A DNA stretch of 44,878 nt from Eubacteriales Family XIII. Incertae Sedis bacterium. GTDB taxonomy: Bacteria > Bacillota > Clostridia > Peptostreptococcales > Anaerovoracaceae. Made by a program: the position numbers and the translations under genes. Location of the stretch: assembly GCA_031266025.1 (NCBI GenBank), contig JAISBV010000148.1, positions 1 to 44,878 on the forward strand, given 5' to 3'. This document shows, one piece after another, positions 26,935 to 36,191 of the stretch (positions are counted from its first letter, which is position 1; every line of letters starts with the position of its first letter). A model generated the notes under the pieces. It worked only from the letters and a program-made list of their open reading frames with translations. It ran no database searches and was not told the DNA's origin.

Positions 26935-28637
26935 TGCATCTTCATCCCGCTATCAGGCGAATACTGAAACGCAGAGGCATTAAGGCGTCCAACGATATAG
27001 CGGAGTTTCTCTCGGAAAAACCGATCAGAACATACGATCCGTTCCTTCTTCGCAATATGCGCGAAGGGGTGGATTTCATATTGTCCGCAATCAACGAAAA
27101 CAAACGCATATGCGTGTACGGCGACTACGATGTCGACGGCATAGCGGCGACCGCGCTCTTGGTGCGCGCGCTGCGGTATATTACGGATAATGTGGATTGG
27201 TATATCCCGTCGCGTTTCTCCGAGGGCTACGGTTTGAACAAGGAAGCGCTTCGCAATATCGCGGATTCGGGCGCCCGAGCGGTGATCACGGTGGACTGCG
27301 GCAGCGTTTCTTCGGAAGAGGTGGCGTTCGGAAAATCACTGGGTTTGGATTTGCTTGTTACGGATCACCACAACATAGACGGGCGTGCGGCGGATTGCCT
27401 TATCATAAACCCGAAGCAGGAGGGCGACCCTTATCCGTTCCGGGATCTCGCGGGCTGCGGCGTGGCGTTCAAGTTGGCGCAGGCGCTGAGACAAACGCTG
27501 TCGCTGCCAAAGGACATGCTGAACGACGCGCTCGATTTAGTGGGCTTGGCGACCATAGCGGACATCGTGCCGCTCGTTGATGAAAACCGCACATTCGCGA
27601 AATACGGTCTTAAGGCGCTGAACCGTATGCGCCGGCCCGGTTTGCGAAGCCTTGTCGAAAAATTGGGTTTTGCGGGCAAAATGATCAGCGCCGACAAAGT
27701 GGCTTTCATCATAGCGCCGCACATAAACGCGGCGGGCCGTATGGGCGAAGCTCGGGACGTGGTAGAATTGCTGCTTACGGACGACAAAGCCGTGATCAAT
27801 CGCGTGACCGACGAGCTTATCGCTTATAACAACGAGCGCAAGAGCGTTCAGGAGGATGTGTTCGAAAACTGCGACAAGATCGCGGCGCGCATGATCAAGA
27901 GAGGAGCGCCGATATGCGTGGTGAACGCGGGCGACGCGCACGAGGGCATAACGGGTATAGTGGCGGGCAAGCTCAAGGAAAAGTACAGCAGGCCCGTGAT
28001 TATTTTAACAAACAGCGCGAGCGCACAGGACTCGGCTTATCTGAAGGGTACGGGCAGAAGCGTTGAGAGCGTGGATATGTACGAGCTCCTGAAGAACCAC
28101 GAGGATATGTTCGAAAAGTTCGGAGGACACGCGATGGCTTGCGGTTTTCTCATGAAAGCGGTCGATGAGGAGAGATTTCGGGATACGTTGATACGCGATA
28201 TGTACGTGTTGCTGTCGCGCTCACCCGATATTCTGGATGTTCCTGTTCCCGAGCCGGACGCGGAGATCAGACCGAAAGACGTAAACGCGGATTTCGCGCG
28301 GCGTCTGAGGGCGCTCGAACCTTTCGGAAGCGGAAATCCCATGCCTGTGCTGGCGGTGCGCAATCTTATTGTCTCGGATCTGGCGCGTATAGGACAAGGC
28401 CGTATTTTGAGGTTCAACGCGGGAAGTTTGCCCTGTGTGCTGTTTCGGCGCGCGGACGAATTTTACGACACGCTCGCTTCCGGAAATCCCGTTTCTGTAT
28501 TCGGCTGTCCTACGATAGAAACCTATAAGGGCAAGCAGCGCATGCAATTCAAAGTAGAATGGGTATTGGAGGCGACCGCGCAGCCCGGCGATTTTGATAG
28601 AAACTGTACAAACGAGGGTTTTGCATGTTCATTATAA
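26934..28637 (+). CDS. recJ: Single-stranded-DNA-specific exonuclease RecJ
   Basis: CVYGDYDVDGIAATALL, VTVDCGS, LVTDHHN, INAAGRMG, GHAMACGF; ATG 26934 overlaps the previous stop. Confidence 0.93.
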   Translation: MHLHPAIRRILKRRGIKASNDIAEFLSEKPIRTYDPFLLRNMREGVDFILSAINENKRICVYGDYDVDGIAATALLVRALRYITDNVDWYIPSRFSEGYGLNKEALRNIADSGARAVITVDCGSVSSEEVAFGKSLGLDLLVTDHHNIDGRAADCLIINPKQEGDPYPFRDLAGCGVAFKLAQALRQTLSLPKDMLNDALDLVGLATIADIVPLVDENRTFAKYGLKALNRMRRPGLRSLVEKLGFAGKMISADKVAFIIAPHINAAGRMGEARDVVELLLTDDKAVINRVTDELIAYNNERKSVQEDVFENCDKIAARMIKRGAPICVVNAGDAHEGITGIVAGKLKEKYSRPVIILTNSASAQDSAYLKGTGRSVESVDMYELLKNHEDMFEKFGGHAMACGFLMKAVDEERFRDTLIRDMYVLLSRSPDILDVPVPEPDAEIRPKDVNADFARRLRALEPFGSGNPMPVLAVRNLIVSDLARIGQGRILRFNAGSLPCVLFRRADEFYDTLASGNPVSVFGCPTIETYKGKQRMQFKVEWVLEATAQPGDFDRNCTNEGFACSL

Positions 28638-29854
28638 AGAAACGCAATTTCATATTCATGCTGTCCGCAGTTTTCTTGGCGGGCATGCTTGTGTTCGGCG
28701 TGGGCTTCAAGCTCAGCTTCGACGTCGTGGGCGGCGGCGCGCGCATCGTGTCTGCGGCCGACTATGAGGAATACAGCGCGTACAAGGATAATTACGCCGA
28801 ATTGATCGGTTTTGACGAATATCTGAAGGATAATTTCTATATGCCCGTGTCTGCGGAGACTTTGGAGGTCGGCGCGTACAAGGGCATGTTCGCGAGTCTC
28901 GGAGACAGGTACACGGTATACTATACGGCTGACGAATACCGAAGACAGTCGGAAAATACGCAGGGTGAGTTTTCCGGTATAGGCGCCACCGTTTCTATGG
29001 ACGAGAGCGGTTATCTCGGCATTGTCGAAATATTGCCGGGCGGCGCGGCCGAAAGAGAGGGTCTCCTTGTGGGCGACGTCATAGTTTCAATAGACGGCGT
29101 TTCGTATGAGGGGCAGGACTTGAACGGAGCGGTCGCGCTGCTTCACGGCGAGGAGGGCTCGGAGGTCAGGCTGCTCGTACGCAGAAACGGCGAAGAGTTT
29201 GAGAAAACGCTGATACGCGCGAAGGTTATCACGCCGTCGGTTTCGTCCGAATGGCTTGCGGACGGCAATATAGGCTATATCCGCGTATCTTCGTTCGCGA
29301 ATCGAACTGCGGAGGATTTCGGCGCCGCGCTGCGCGATATGGAAGAAAAACAGGCGGGCGGGCTGATCATAGATCTTAGGAACAACGGCGGCGGATTAGT
29401 GGACAGGGGAGTAGAGATAGCGGATATGCTGCTTGACGCGGGAACGGTCGCGACAGTCCGCTCAAGGGACGGCACGGAATCAACGGTCTATACGACCGAA
29501 GACGGCGCTACGCGTCTGCCGTACGTGCTGCTTGTGAACGGCGAAACGGCCAGTACGTCGGAGATATTGGCGGGCGCGGTCAAGGACAACAGCGGCGGGT
29601 ATATCGTCGGCGCGAAAACCACGGGCAAGGGGATACTTCAGCGGCTCGAACGCTTCGCCGGAGGCGACGGCGCCAGGATTACCGTCGCTCAATATTTCAC
29701 GCCGAACGGCGACGCGGTGCACGGCGTCGGCATAACGCCCGATTTTATAGTGGACGACCCCGACCCGAACGGGGACGGGGCCGATATGCAGCTCGAAAAA
29801 GCGATAGAATTGCTGTCTTCGGAGACCACCGGCCAAAGGCAGCCGGTGGAATGA
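28625..29854 (+). CDS. S41-family C-terminal processing peptidase
   Basis: N-terminal TM, PDZ region (GIGATVSMDESGYLGIVEILPGGAAEREGLLVGD), GYIRVSSF, LVNGETASTSEILAGAVKD, TTGKGILQ. Confidence 0.94.
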   Translation: MFIIKKRNFIFMLSAVFLAGMLVFGVGFKLSFDVVGGGARIVSAADYEEYSAYKDNYAELIGFDEYLKDNFYMPVSAETLEVGAYKGMFASLGDRYTVYYTADEYRRQSENTQGEFSGIGATVSMDESGYLGIVEILPGGAAEREGLLVGDVIVSIDGVSYEGQDLNGAVALLHGEEGSEVRLLVRRNGEEFEKTLIRAKVITPSVSSEWLADGNIGYIRVSSFANRTAEDFGAALRDMEEKQAGGLIIDLRNNGGGLVDRGVEIADMLLDAGTVATVRSRDGTESTVYTTEDGATRLPYVLLVNGETASTSEILAGAVKDNSGGYIVGAKTTGKGILQRLERFAGGDGARITVAQYFTPNGDAVHGVGITPDFIVDDPDPNGDGADMQLEKAIELLSSETTGQRQPVE

Positions 29855-29885
29855 CAAAAGGGAAAATCTTACTTTAGCGTTGACC

Positions 29886-31406
29886 TTACCGCAATTCGCC
29901 TCCGAAAACCTTATCTGTATGTGCGCCGTCGAATTTCTTTGTCACGAGACTTACGAGCGGCACGGCTATGACCGACACGGCCATGGCCGCCACGCCCATC
30001 TGAGGCGCGAGACTTTTCGCCGCGGCAAAACCCATGGATGACGTGAAATATATCAGCAAGCCGCCCACAACAACTACTCCCGCAAGCAGACCCGCCCAAG
30101 CGCCGGCTTTTGTGACCCATTTGCCGTACAGTCCCCACAGAAAGGGGCCTATGAACGAGCCGGCCACGACTCCCCACGAGAACGACATCAGGTTTACGAT
30201 AAAAGAGATGTTCATCGTTGCGAATATGAACGAAAGAATGATGAACAACACGCAGAGCCAGCGCATAAGCATAAGCTGCGTACCCTGCTTCACGTTCGGG
30301 TTGATCTCATGAATCAGGTCTATGGATATCGCGGAGCTTGACGAGATCACTACGGACGACAGCGTCGACATAGACGCGGAAAGCAGCAGCAGCAATATGA
30401 CGCCGAGAATGATATTCGGTAATACGCCGTTGCCGAGCGCCGACATAAGCATGGCGGGCACAACGCCGTCGTATCCTGCCGCCAAGTCGGGCGCGCCGCT
30501 TTCGGCCGCGGGTACGAACAGTCTGCCGAGCGCGCCCGTAAAATACGCGCCGCCTCCTATGATAAGCGCGAATACAGTGGATATTACCGTCGCTATGCGT
30601 ATGCTGTTTTCATCCTTGACCGCGTAATATTTGTGTACCATCTGCGGCATGCCCCAGACGCCGAAGCTTGTCAGCAGTATGTTCGGGATCAGTTGTTTTA
30701 TGTTGGCGCCGCCGAATAAGTCGACCAGATTGCCGTCTATGGCCGACAGATTCAGGGTCGCGCCCGAAATACCGCCGACCTCGGGTCTGCCCGCAAGTAT
30801 CAAGAGCATCGCGATAAGGCCGACGACCATGATAAAGCCCTGGATCAGATCGTTTAACGTCGTGGCCACATAACCGCCGAGCACGAGATATATGCCCGTC
30901 AGCGCGGCGACGATGACGATGCACAGCGTCGGCGAAGCGCTCGTGAATATCGAACTGAACAGCACGCCGAGCCCTTTGTATACGCTTGCGGCATAAGGTA
31001 CAAGGAATATGAATATGATGACGGCGGCGAAGCGTTTCATGATGCTGCAGTTATATCTGGCCGCGAAGAATTCGGGGATGGTGCGCGCGTTCAGGGCGTG
31101 CGTCATGCGGCGCGCGGGCCTTGCAAGCACAAACCACGCTAAAAGACAGCCGAGCAGGGCGTTGGCGACGCCGATCCAGATGCCGGCCAGACCTATAGTC
31201 CATCCGAACATACCCGCGTAGCCCACGAAGATGACGGCCGAGAAATACGTCGTACCGTATGAAAAAGCGGAGAGCCACGGCCCGACCGTTCTTCCGCCAA
31301 GCAAAAAGCCCTCGACAGTGCGAGCCTTTCGCGAACTCACAACACCGACGGCAATCGTAACCAAGATAAAGCAAAGCAATACAATTCCTGCAATAACCTG
31401 TGTCAT
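29886..31406 (-). CDS. Sodium:solute symporter family protein (SSS; proline/pantothenate-like)
   Basis: About 13 TMs, GRTVGPWLSAFSYGTTYFSAVIFVGYAGMFGW, ARTIPEFFAARY. Confidence 0.9.
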   Translation of the reverse strand: MTQVIAGIVLLCFILVTIAVGVVSSRKARTVEGFLLGGRTVGPWLSAFSYGTTYFSAVIFVGYAGMFGWTIGLAGIWIGVANALLGCLLAWFVLARPARRMTHALNARTIPEFFAARYNCSIMKRFAAVIIFIFLVPYAASVYKGLGVLFSSIFTSASPTLCIVIVAALTGIYLVLGGYVATTLNDLIQGFIMVVGLIAMLLILAGRPEVGGISGATLNLSAIDGNLVDLFGGANIKQLIPNILLTSFGVWGMPQMVHKYYAVKDENSIRIATVISTVFALIIGGGAYFTGALGRLFVPAAESGAPDLAAGYDGVVPAMLMSALGNGVLPNIILGVILLLLLSASMSTLSSVVISSSSAISIDLIHEINPNVKQGTQLMLMRWLCVLFIILSFIFATMNISFIVNLMSFSWGVVAGSFIGPFLWGLYGKWVTKAGAWAGLLAGVVVVGGLLIYFTSSMGFAAAKSLAPQMGVAAMAVSVIAVPLVSLVTKKFDGAHTDKVFGGELR

Positions 31407-31566
31407 TTTATTTACCTCTTTCCTACAAAACTACGTGTGCGAAACCTCACCCCGACCTTCGCGGCGGAACGCACCCTACATGACGATAATTGTATAATAT
31501 CCGGAGGGGTTTGTAAAGGGGGGAAAATAAAAATTTTATTGGAAATAACTACCTGAAAATCGGGTA

Positions 31567-31595
31567 TTGCAAAGCGCAACGCTTTATGGTACAAT
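31567..31595 (+). promoter_or_regulatory. Putative sigma-A promoter for rpmB (TTGCAA-17-TACAAT)
   Basis: Hexamers read directly. Confidence 0.6.
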
Positions 31596-31653
31596 GGCGA
31601 AAACCCATGATTAATGTATTTGTTCGTCCTTGGAGAAGGGAGGTGCGGCGAAG

Positions 31654-31845
31654 ATGTCCAGAAAATGCGCTATTTGCGGAAAAGGTCAGGTTTCCGGCAA
31701 CAACGTTTCTCATTCCAACAGGCATACGAGACGGAAGTGGAACGCCAATATTCAGACTGTCAGGGTCAATGAAAACGGAACCGTCAGAAGAAAGAATGTT
31801 TGCACGAGATGCTTGCGTTCAGGAAAGGTTACACGCGCCATCTGA
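31654..31845 (+). CDS. rpmB: 50S ribosomal protein L28 (CxxC zinc-binding form)
   Basis: [36 protein letters not shown]...[14 protein letters not shown]. Confidence 0.97.
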   Translation: MSRKCAICGKGQVSGNNVSHSNRHTRRKWNANIQTVRVNENGTVRRKNVCTRCLRSGKVTRAI

Positions 31846-31914
31846 CAGGCGGCGCGCGCCGGCAAGCCGCGAACGGTCTGCCGGATTTTGCCGCAAAGTT
31901 CATGAGGAATGACG

Positions 31915-32283
31915 ATGTTCTACGAGGTCAAAACGCGGAACGGAACTATCACCGTGGACAAGACCGTGCTCGGAAATATCATAAGGCGTGAGGCCGGAGC
32001 GTTTCGTGGCAAAGTCATGCTTTCAAACGCAAAAGGAAAGCCGGTCGGCGACGACGTCGGCTTTTTTGATTGTATTTGGTCGGACGGCGGCGCGTTCGAG
32101 CTGCGTGTTTTCGTTATACTGCAGTTCGGAAGCAGTATCAGCGCCGTCACAGGCGATCTTATAAACGGGCTCAGGTCACGGATCGAAGCTTTGACCGGTA
32201 TCCGGGCCGAGCGCATATGTATTGCCGTAAAGGGTATGCTGTCAAAAAATATCTCAAGACGCGATTTGGAGATCAGCGGTTGA
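31915..32283 (+). CDS. Asp23/Gls24 (DUF322/YloU-like) family protein
   Basis: GTITVDKTVLGNIIRREA and AVTGDLINGLRSRIEALTGIRAERICIAVKG; between rpmB and recG. Confidence 0.75.
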   Translation: MFYEVKTRNGTITVDKTVLGNIIRREAGAFRGKVMLSNAKGKPVGDDVGFFDCIWSDGGAFELRVFVILQFGSSISAVTGDLINGLRSRIEALTGIRAERICIAVKGMLSKNISRRDLEISG

Positions 32284-34400
32284 CGGCGGATCTTAGCGCG
32301 CCGGTTTCCCGGCTCAAAGGTGTCGGCGGTGTTCGCGGGGCGGCGCTTGAAAAACTTGGCGTTCGTACATTGGGCGATCTGCTTCGCTACTATCCGCGGG
32401 ATTACGAGGATCGACGCGATAAGCGCAATATCGGAGATTTGTCGCATAATATGACCGCCGTCGTCAAGGCCGCCGTCGTCTCCGTCATTGAAGACGGTTT
32501 GCGTTTCCCTCCGGTTCACGGCAAGAAACGTCCCCCTCTGAGACTGTTAGTGCGCGACGATACGGGCGTGATGGAAATCCTGTTCTTCGGCGCGCCGTAT
32601 CTTTCCCGTGTTTTCGCGCAGGGTGAAACATATATATTCTATGGCAATGTGATTCACGGCGCGCGAATGCTTCAAATGATACATCCTGATTTCAGCCGCG
32701 CCGACGAGGGCGGCGGCAGGGACATATTGCCTATATATCCTCTTTCCGCAGGCCTGAGCCAGAGGGATATGCGCAAGTGGACGGAGATGTTGCTGCCGTC
32801 AACCCGTCTTATAGAAGAAAATTTACCTGCCGGCACTATTGCCGCAAACAGGCTTTGCGGCATAGGCTACGCGCTCGACAATATCCATTATCCGGCGGAT
32901 GCGCAGCGTCTGCGCGAGGCGAAATACAGGCTTGTATTCGAAGAACTTTTGATATTGCAGACCGGGCTTTTGACGCTAAAGCGCGCAAGCGGGCGCGAAG
33001 GCTGCGGCATTGCGTTCAAACGCGCCGCAGAAGGGGCGGACACGGAAGACTTTGTCGCCGCTTTGCCTTTCGAACTGACGGGCGCGCAGCGCAGAACCCT
33101 TGATGAGATACAGAGGGATATGGAGTCGACCCGCGTTATGAACAGGCTGATTCAGGGCGACGTGGGTTCGGGCAAGACCGTAATCGCCGCCGCCGCCATG
33201 TATAAGGCCGTAAAGAGCGGGTACCAAGCTGTAATTATGGCGCCTACGGAAACGTTGGCGAGACAGCACATGGAAGAGTTTGAGAGACTTTTTGCCGGGC
33301 AAAACGTTCGCATGGGCTTTCTCACGGGCGCGGTCAGGGGAGACGAACGGCGCGATCTGCTTGAAAAAACAGAGAAGAATGAAATTGACATATTAATAGG
33401 CACGCATGCCCTCATACAGCCCGACGTTGTTTACGGCAAGCTCGGTCTCGTCGTAACGGATGAGCAGCATCGCTTCGGTGTGAAGCAGCGCGTCGGGCTT
33501 TCCAAGAAAGGAGCCGATCCGGACATACTCGTTATGACCGCGACGCCCATACCGCGAACGCTCGCGTTCATACTTTACGGGGACTTGGATGTTTCCGTTA
33601 TGGATGAAAGGCCGCCGGGCCGTAAACCCGTCGTTACAAGGGTTACGGACGCGGGAGGCAGGGACGCGGCTTATCGCTTTATAATGAAAGAACTGCGGGC
33701 CGGCCGTCAAGCCTATGTTGTGGCGCCTTTGATAGATGATTCGGACGAGACGGCGCTGCGTTCCGCGACGGGGCTTTACGATGAACTGTCTGAATTTTTT
33801 TGCGATTTTACCGTCGCTCTCGTTCACGGGCGCATGCGGCAGACCGAAAAAGACGCGGCTATGGACGCTTTCTACTCCGGCGCCGCGAATGTTCTCGTAT
33901 CGACGGTACTGATCGAAGTCGGCGTCAATGTTCCGAACGCGACGGTCATGCTGATTGAAAACGCCGAGCGCTTCGGTCTCGCGCAGCTGCACCAACTGAG
34001 GGGCCGCGTGGGGCGAGGATCCGCCCGGTCTTACTGTATACTTATAACGGAGGGCGGCCGCGACGGCGTTGGGGGCGCGGCCGTCGCCGTCGTCGGCGAA
34101 CATAAACCAACATTGGCCGCAGAGCGCGCGCGCATCATGCTTTCCACTGACGATGGTTTTGTTATAGCCGAAAAGGATTTGGAGCTTCGCGGCCCCGGCG
34201 AGTTTTTCGGCGTCAGACAGCACGGCATACCGCCGCTGCGTATAGCAAATTTGGCGAAGCACGTAAAGGCGCTGAGCGCCGTTAAGGCGGAGGCGGAGCG
34301 TATACTTGCCGACGACCCATTGCTTTGCAAACCTGAGAACGCGGCGCTGAACGTTGCCGTCGGCCGTTTTTTCGCGTCTGCGGCGGATGTGGGAATTTAA
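32280..34400 (+). CDS. recG: ATP-dependent DNA helicase RecG (TTG start overlapping previous stop)
   Basis: LIQGDVGSGKTVIAAAAM, MAPTETLARQH, VTDEQHRFGVKQR, MTATPIPRTLA, QLHQLRGRVGRG. Confidence 0.96.
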   Translation: MTADLSAPVSRLKGVGGVRGAALEKLGVRTLGDLLRYYPRDYEDRRDKRNIGDLSHNMTAVVKAAVVSVIEDGLRFPPVHGKKRPPLRLLVRDDTGVMEILFFGAPYLSRVFAQGETYIFYGNVIHGARMLQMIHPDFSRADEGGGRDILPIYPLSAGLSQRDMRKWTEMLLPSTRLIEENLPAGTIAANRLCGIGYALDNIHYPADAQRLREAKYRLVFEELLILQTGLLTLKRASGREGCGIAFKRAAEGADTEDFVAALPFELTGAQRRTLDEIQRDMESTRVMNRLIQGDVGSGKTVIAAAAMYKAVKSGYQAVIMAPTETLARQHMEEFERLFAGQNVRMGFLTGAVRGDERRDLLEKTEKNEIDILIGTHALIQPDVVYGKLGLVVTDEQHRFGVKQRVGLSKKGADPDILVMTATPIPRTLAFILYGDLDVSVMDERPPGRKPVVTRVTDAGGRDAAYRFIMKELRAGRQAYVVAPLIDDSDETALRSATGLYDELSEFFCDFTVALVHGRMRQTEKDAAMDAFYSGAANVLVSTVLIEVGVNVPNATVMLIENAERFGLAQLHQLRGRVGRGSARSYCILITEGGRDGVGGAAVAVVGEHKPTLAAERARIMLSTDDGFVIAEKDLELRGPGEFFGVRQHGIPPLRIANLAKHVKALSAVKAEAERILADDPLLCKPENAALNVAVGRFFASAADVGI

Positions 34401-34505
34401 ACCGGAAAACGGGCGGCTTGCCAATAGCGCGCATTGGTGATATCATACTGTTGTGGCGAAAACGCCGCCGGGATATGATATAAAAACGGAAGGAGAGAGG
34501 CTTTT

Positions 34506-35048
34506 TTGAGGGTCATTGCAGGCGACGTTCGCGGAAAGAAGCTTTTTTCACCGAGTGATCGCAATATTCGCCCGACTTCGGATAAGGTAAAAGGCGCTAT
34601 TTTCAACATGATAAGCGCGTATATCCCGGACGCCGCAGTCGTCGATCTGTTTTCGGGCTGCGGCAGTCTCGGCATTGAAGCGCTCAGCAGGGGCGCGCGC
34701 CGCTGTTATTTTTGCGACAATTCCGCGAAGGCGCGGGTGCTTACGGAAAAGAACGTCGCGCATTGCGGGATGTCGGAACGCGCCGAATTGCTGTGCTGCG
34801 ATTACAGGGCCGCGATCGGCATGATCGACGGGGCGGACGTAGTATTTATGGATCCGCCTTATGAGCGCGATTGCTATAAAAGTTGTCTCGCGGCCATGGC
34901 GTCGGCGGTCTGCGTGAACAGGGGCGGTATCGTCGTTTGCGAGCACGGCGCGTCAGTATCTTTCCCGGAGTCCGTTTTCGGATTTATAAAAATAAAGGAG
35001 AAAAAATACGGATCTACGGGCGTCACCGTGTTTTCGTATGAAGGTTAA
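34506..35048 (+). CDS. rsmD: 16S rRNA (guanine(966)-N(2))-methyltransferase RsmD
   Basis: MRVIAGDVRGKKL, RPTSDKVKGAIFN, VDLFSGCGSLGIEALSRGA, VFMDPPYE. Confidence 0.95.
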   Translation: MRVIAGDVRGKKLFSPSDRNIRPTSDKVKGAIFNMISAYIPDAAVVDLFSGCGSLGIEALSRGARRCYFCDNSAKARVLTEKNVAHCGMSERAELLCCDYRAAIGMIDGADVVFMDPPYERDCYKSCLAAMASAVCVNRGGIVVCEHGASVSFPESVFGFIKIKEKKYGSTGVTVFSYEG

Positions 35049-35056
35049 CCGTTGTC

Positions 35057-35584
35057 ATGAAGGGGAAAATATTGTATGCCGGATCGTTTGATCCGATTAC
35101 GAACGGTCATCTGGATATGATCGACAGGAGCGCGAAGCTCTGTGACCGGCTTGTAGTGGGCGTCACAGAGAATCTTTCAAAGAAAGCTCGTTACCCTGTC
35201 GAGGACAGGCTGAACATGATTCGCATGGCTACCTCGCATCTTGACAATGTCGATACGGAGAGCTTTACGGGATTGCTCGCCGATTACGCGAAACGTTTGG
35301 GTGTAGAGGCGGTTGTGCGCGGTCTGCGCGTAACCATGGATTTCGAGTATGAGCTTCAGATGGCTCATATGAACGCGCGTCTCTACGCAAACGGGATTGA
35401 AACAATATTTTTGATGACAAATCCCGCTTATTCATTTGTAAGTTCCGGTCTTGTGAGCGAGGTGTTCACGCTCGGAGGCGACGTGGACGGCCTTGTGCCG
35501 AGTTCCGTGCTCGAATATATGAAGAACCTCCATCGCGAAGAAAGGCGTAAAGATGAAAGTATTGGAATTGCTGGACGAGCTTGA
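35057..35584 (+). CDS. coaD: Pantetheine-phosphate adenylyltransferase
   Basis: ILYAGSFDPITNGHLDMIDRSAKL, VVRGLRVTMDFEYELQMAHMN, FVSSGLVSEV. Confidence 0.96.
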   Translation: MKGKILYAGSFDPITNGHLDMIDRSAKLCDRLVVGVTENLSKKARYPVEDRLNMIRMATSHLDNVDTESFTGLLADYAKRLGVEAVVRGLRVTMDFEYELQMAHMNARLYANGIETIFLMTNPAYSFVSSGLVSEVFTLGGDVDGLVPSSVLEYMKNLHREERRKDESIGIAGRA

Positions 35585-36083
35585 CGAGATCGTTGAAACC
35601 GCGTCGGGCGTGCCGCTGATGAAAAAGATTATCGTGGACAGCGCCGAGATACAGGATATCGTGCGGGAGATAAGGGTGGCGCTCCCGGACGAGATACAGC
35701 AGGCGCAATGGATAAAAGAGCAGCGTCAGAATATATTGGATGAAGGAAAAAAAGAGTACGAGCTCGTTATCCAAGACGCGAGACAGCAAGCTGATATCAT
35801 ACTCGACAAGAGCGAGATCATGACAAGGGCAAGAGCAGCGGCGAAGGAGTTGACATCGCAAACCGAAGCCAATGTAAGGCAGCTGAAATTGGACACCTAC
35901 GACTATATCGACAAGATATTGTTTGAATTCCAAGGAAAAATGGAGCAAATGAACGCTGCGTATTTCGGAGATATGTTCACGAGCGTGCAGCGCACGTTCG
36001 AAGGTATCAACCGAACGGTACAGGAAAACCGCTTGGAAATCAAGGATTTGGCCTATAAGACACACTTGGAAAACGACGATTAA
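35553..36083 (+). CDS. Coiled-coil protein, ATP synthase subunit B/H-like, function unknown
   Basis: MKVLELLDELDEIVETASGVPLMKKIIVD, long helix with charged repeats; overlaps the coaD 3' end by 32 nt. Confidence 0.65.
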   Translation: MKVLELLDELDEIVETASGVPLMKKIIVDSAEIQDIVREIRVALPDEIQQAQWIKEQRQNILDEGKKEYELVIQDARQQADIILDKSEIMTRARAAAKELTSQTEANVRQLKLDTYDYIDKILFEFQGKMEQMNAAYFGDMFTSVQRTFEGINRTVQENRLEIKDLAYKTHLENDD

Positions 36084-36084
36084 T

Positions 36085-36188
36085 GTTACTGCTCAAAGAT
36101 TTCAATCAAAACTACTCAAACGCCGCTATTGTTTTGTTCAGATCAGGTTCCGAGATGGGTAAAAAAGGCGTGGGGTTTGAGTAGTTAC
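36085..36188 (-). repeat. Interspersed repeat copy B within a ~104-bp element bounded by imperfect inverted ends (GTTACTGCTCAAA / GTAACTACTCAAA)
   Basis: 36110-36121 AACTACTCAAAC and 36175-36186 GTTTGAGTAGTT form a 12-bp perfect inverted repeat; 36085-36120 matches copy A in reverse complement. Confidence 0.55.
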
Positions 36189-36191
36189 AAA

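Noticed and set aside
32070-32279. N-terminal extension of the recG ORF
   Set aside because: Overlaps the Asp23-family gene out of frame; RecG-like sequence starts at TTG 32280
33393-34424. Minus-strand ORF (343 aa) opposite recG
   Set aside because: Shadow ORF opposite the RecG helicase motifs
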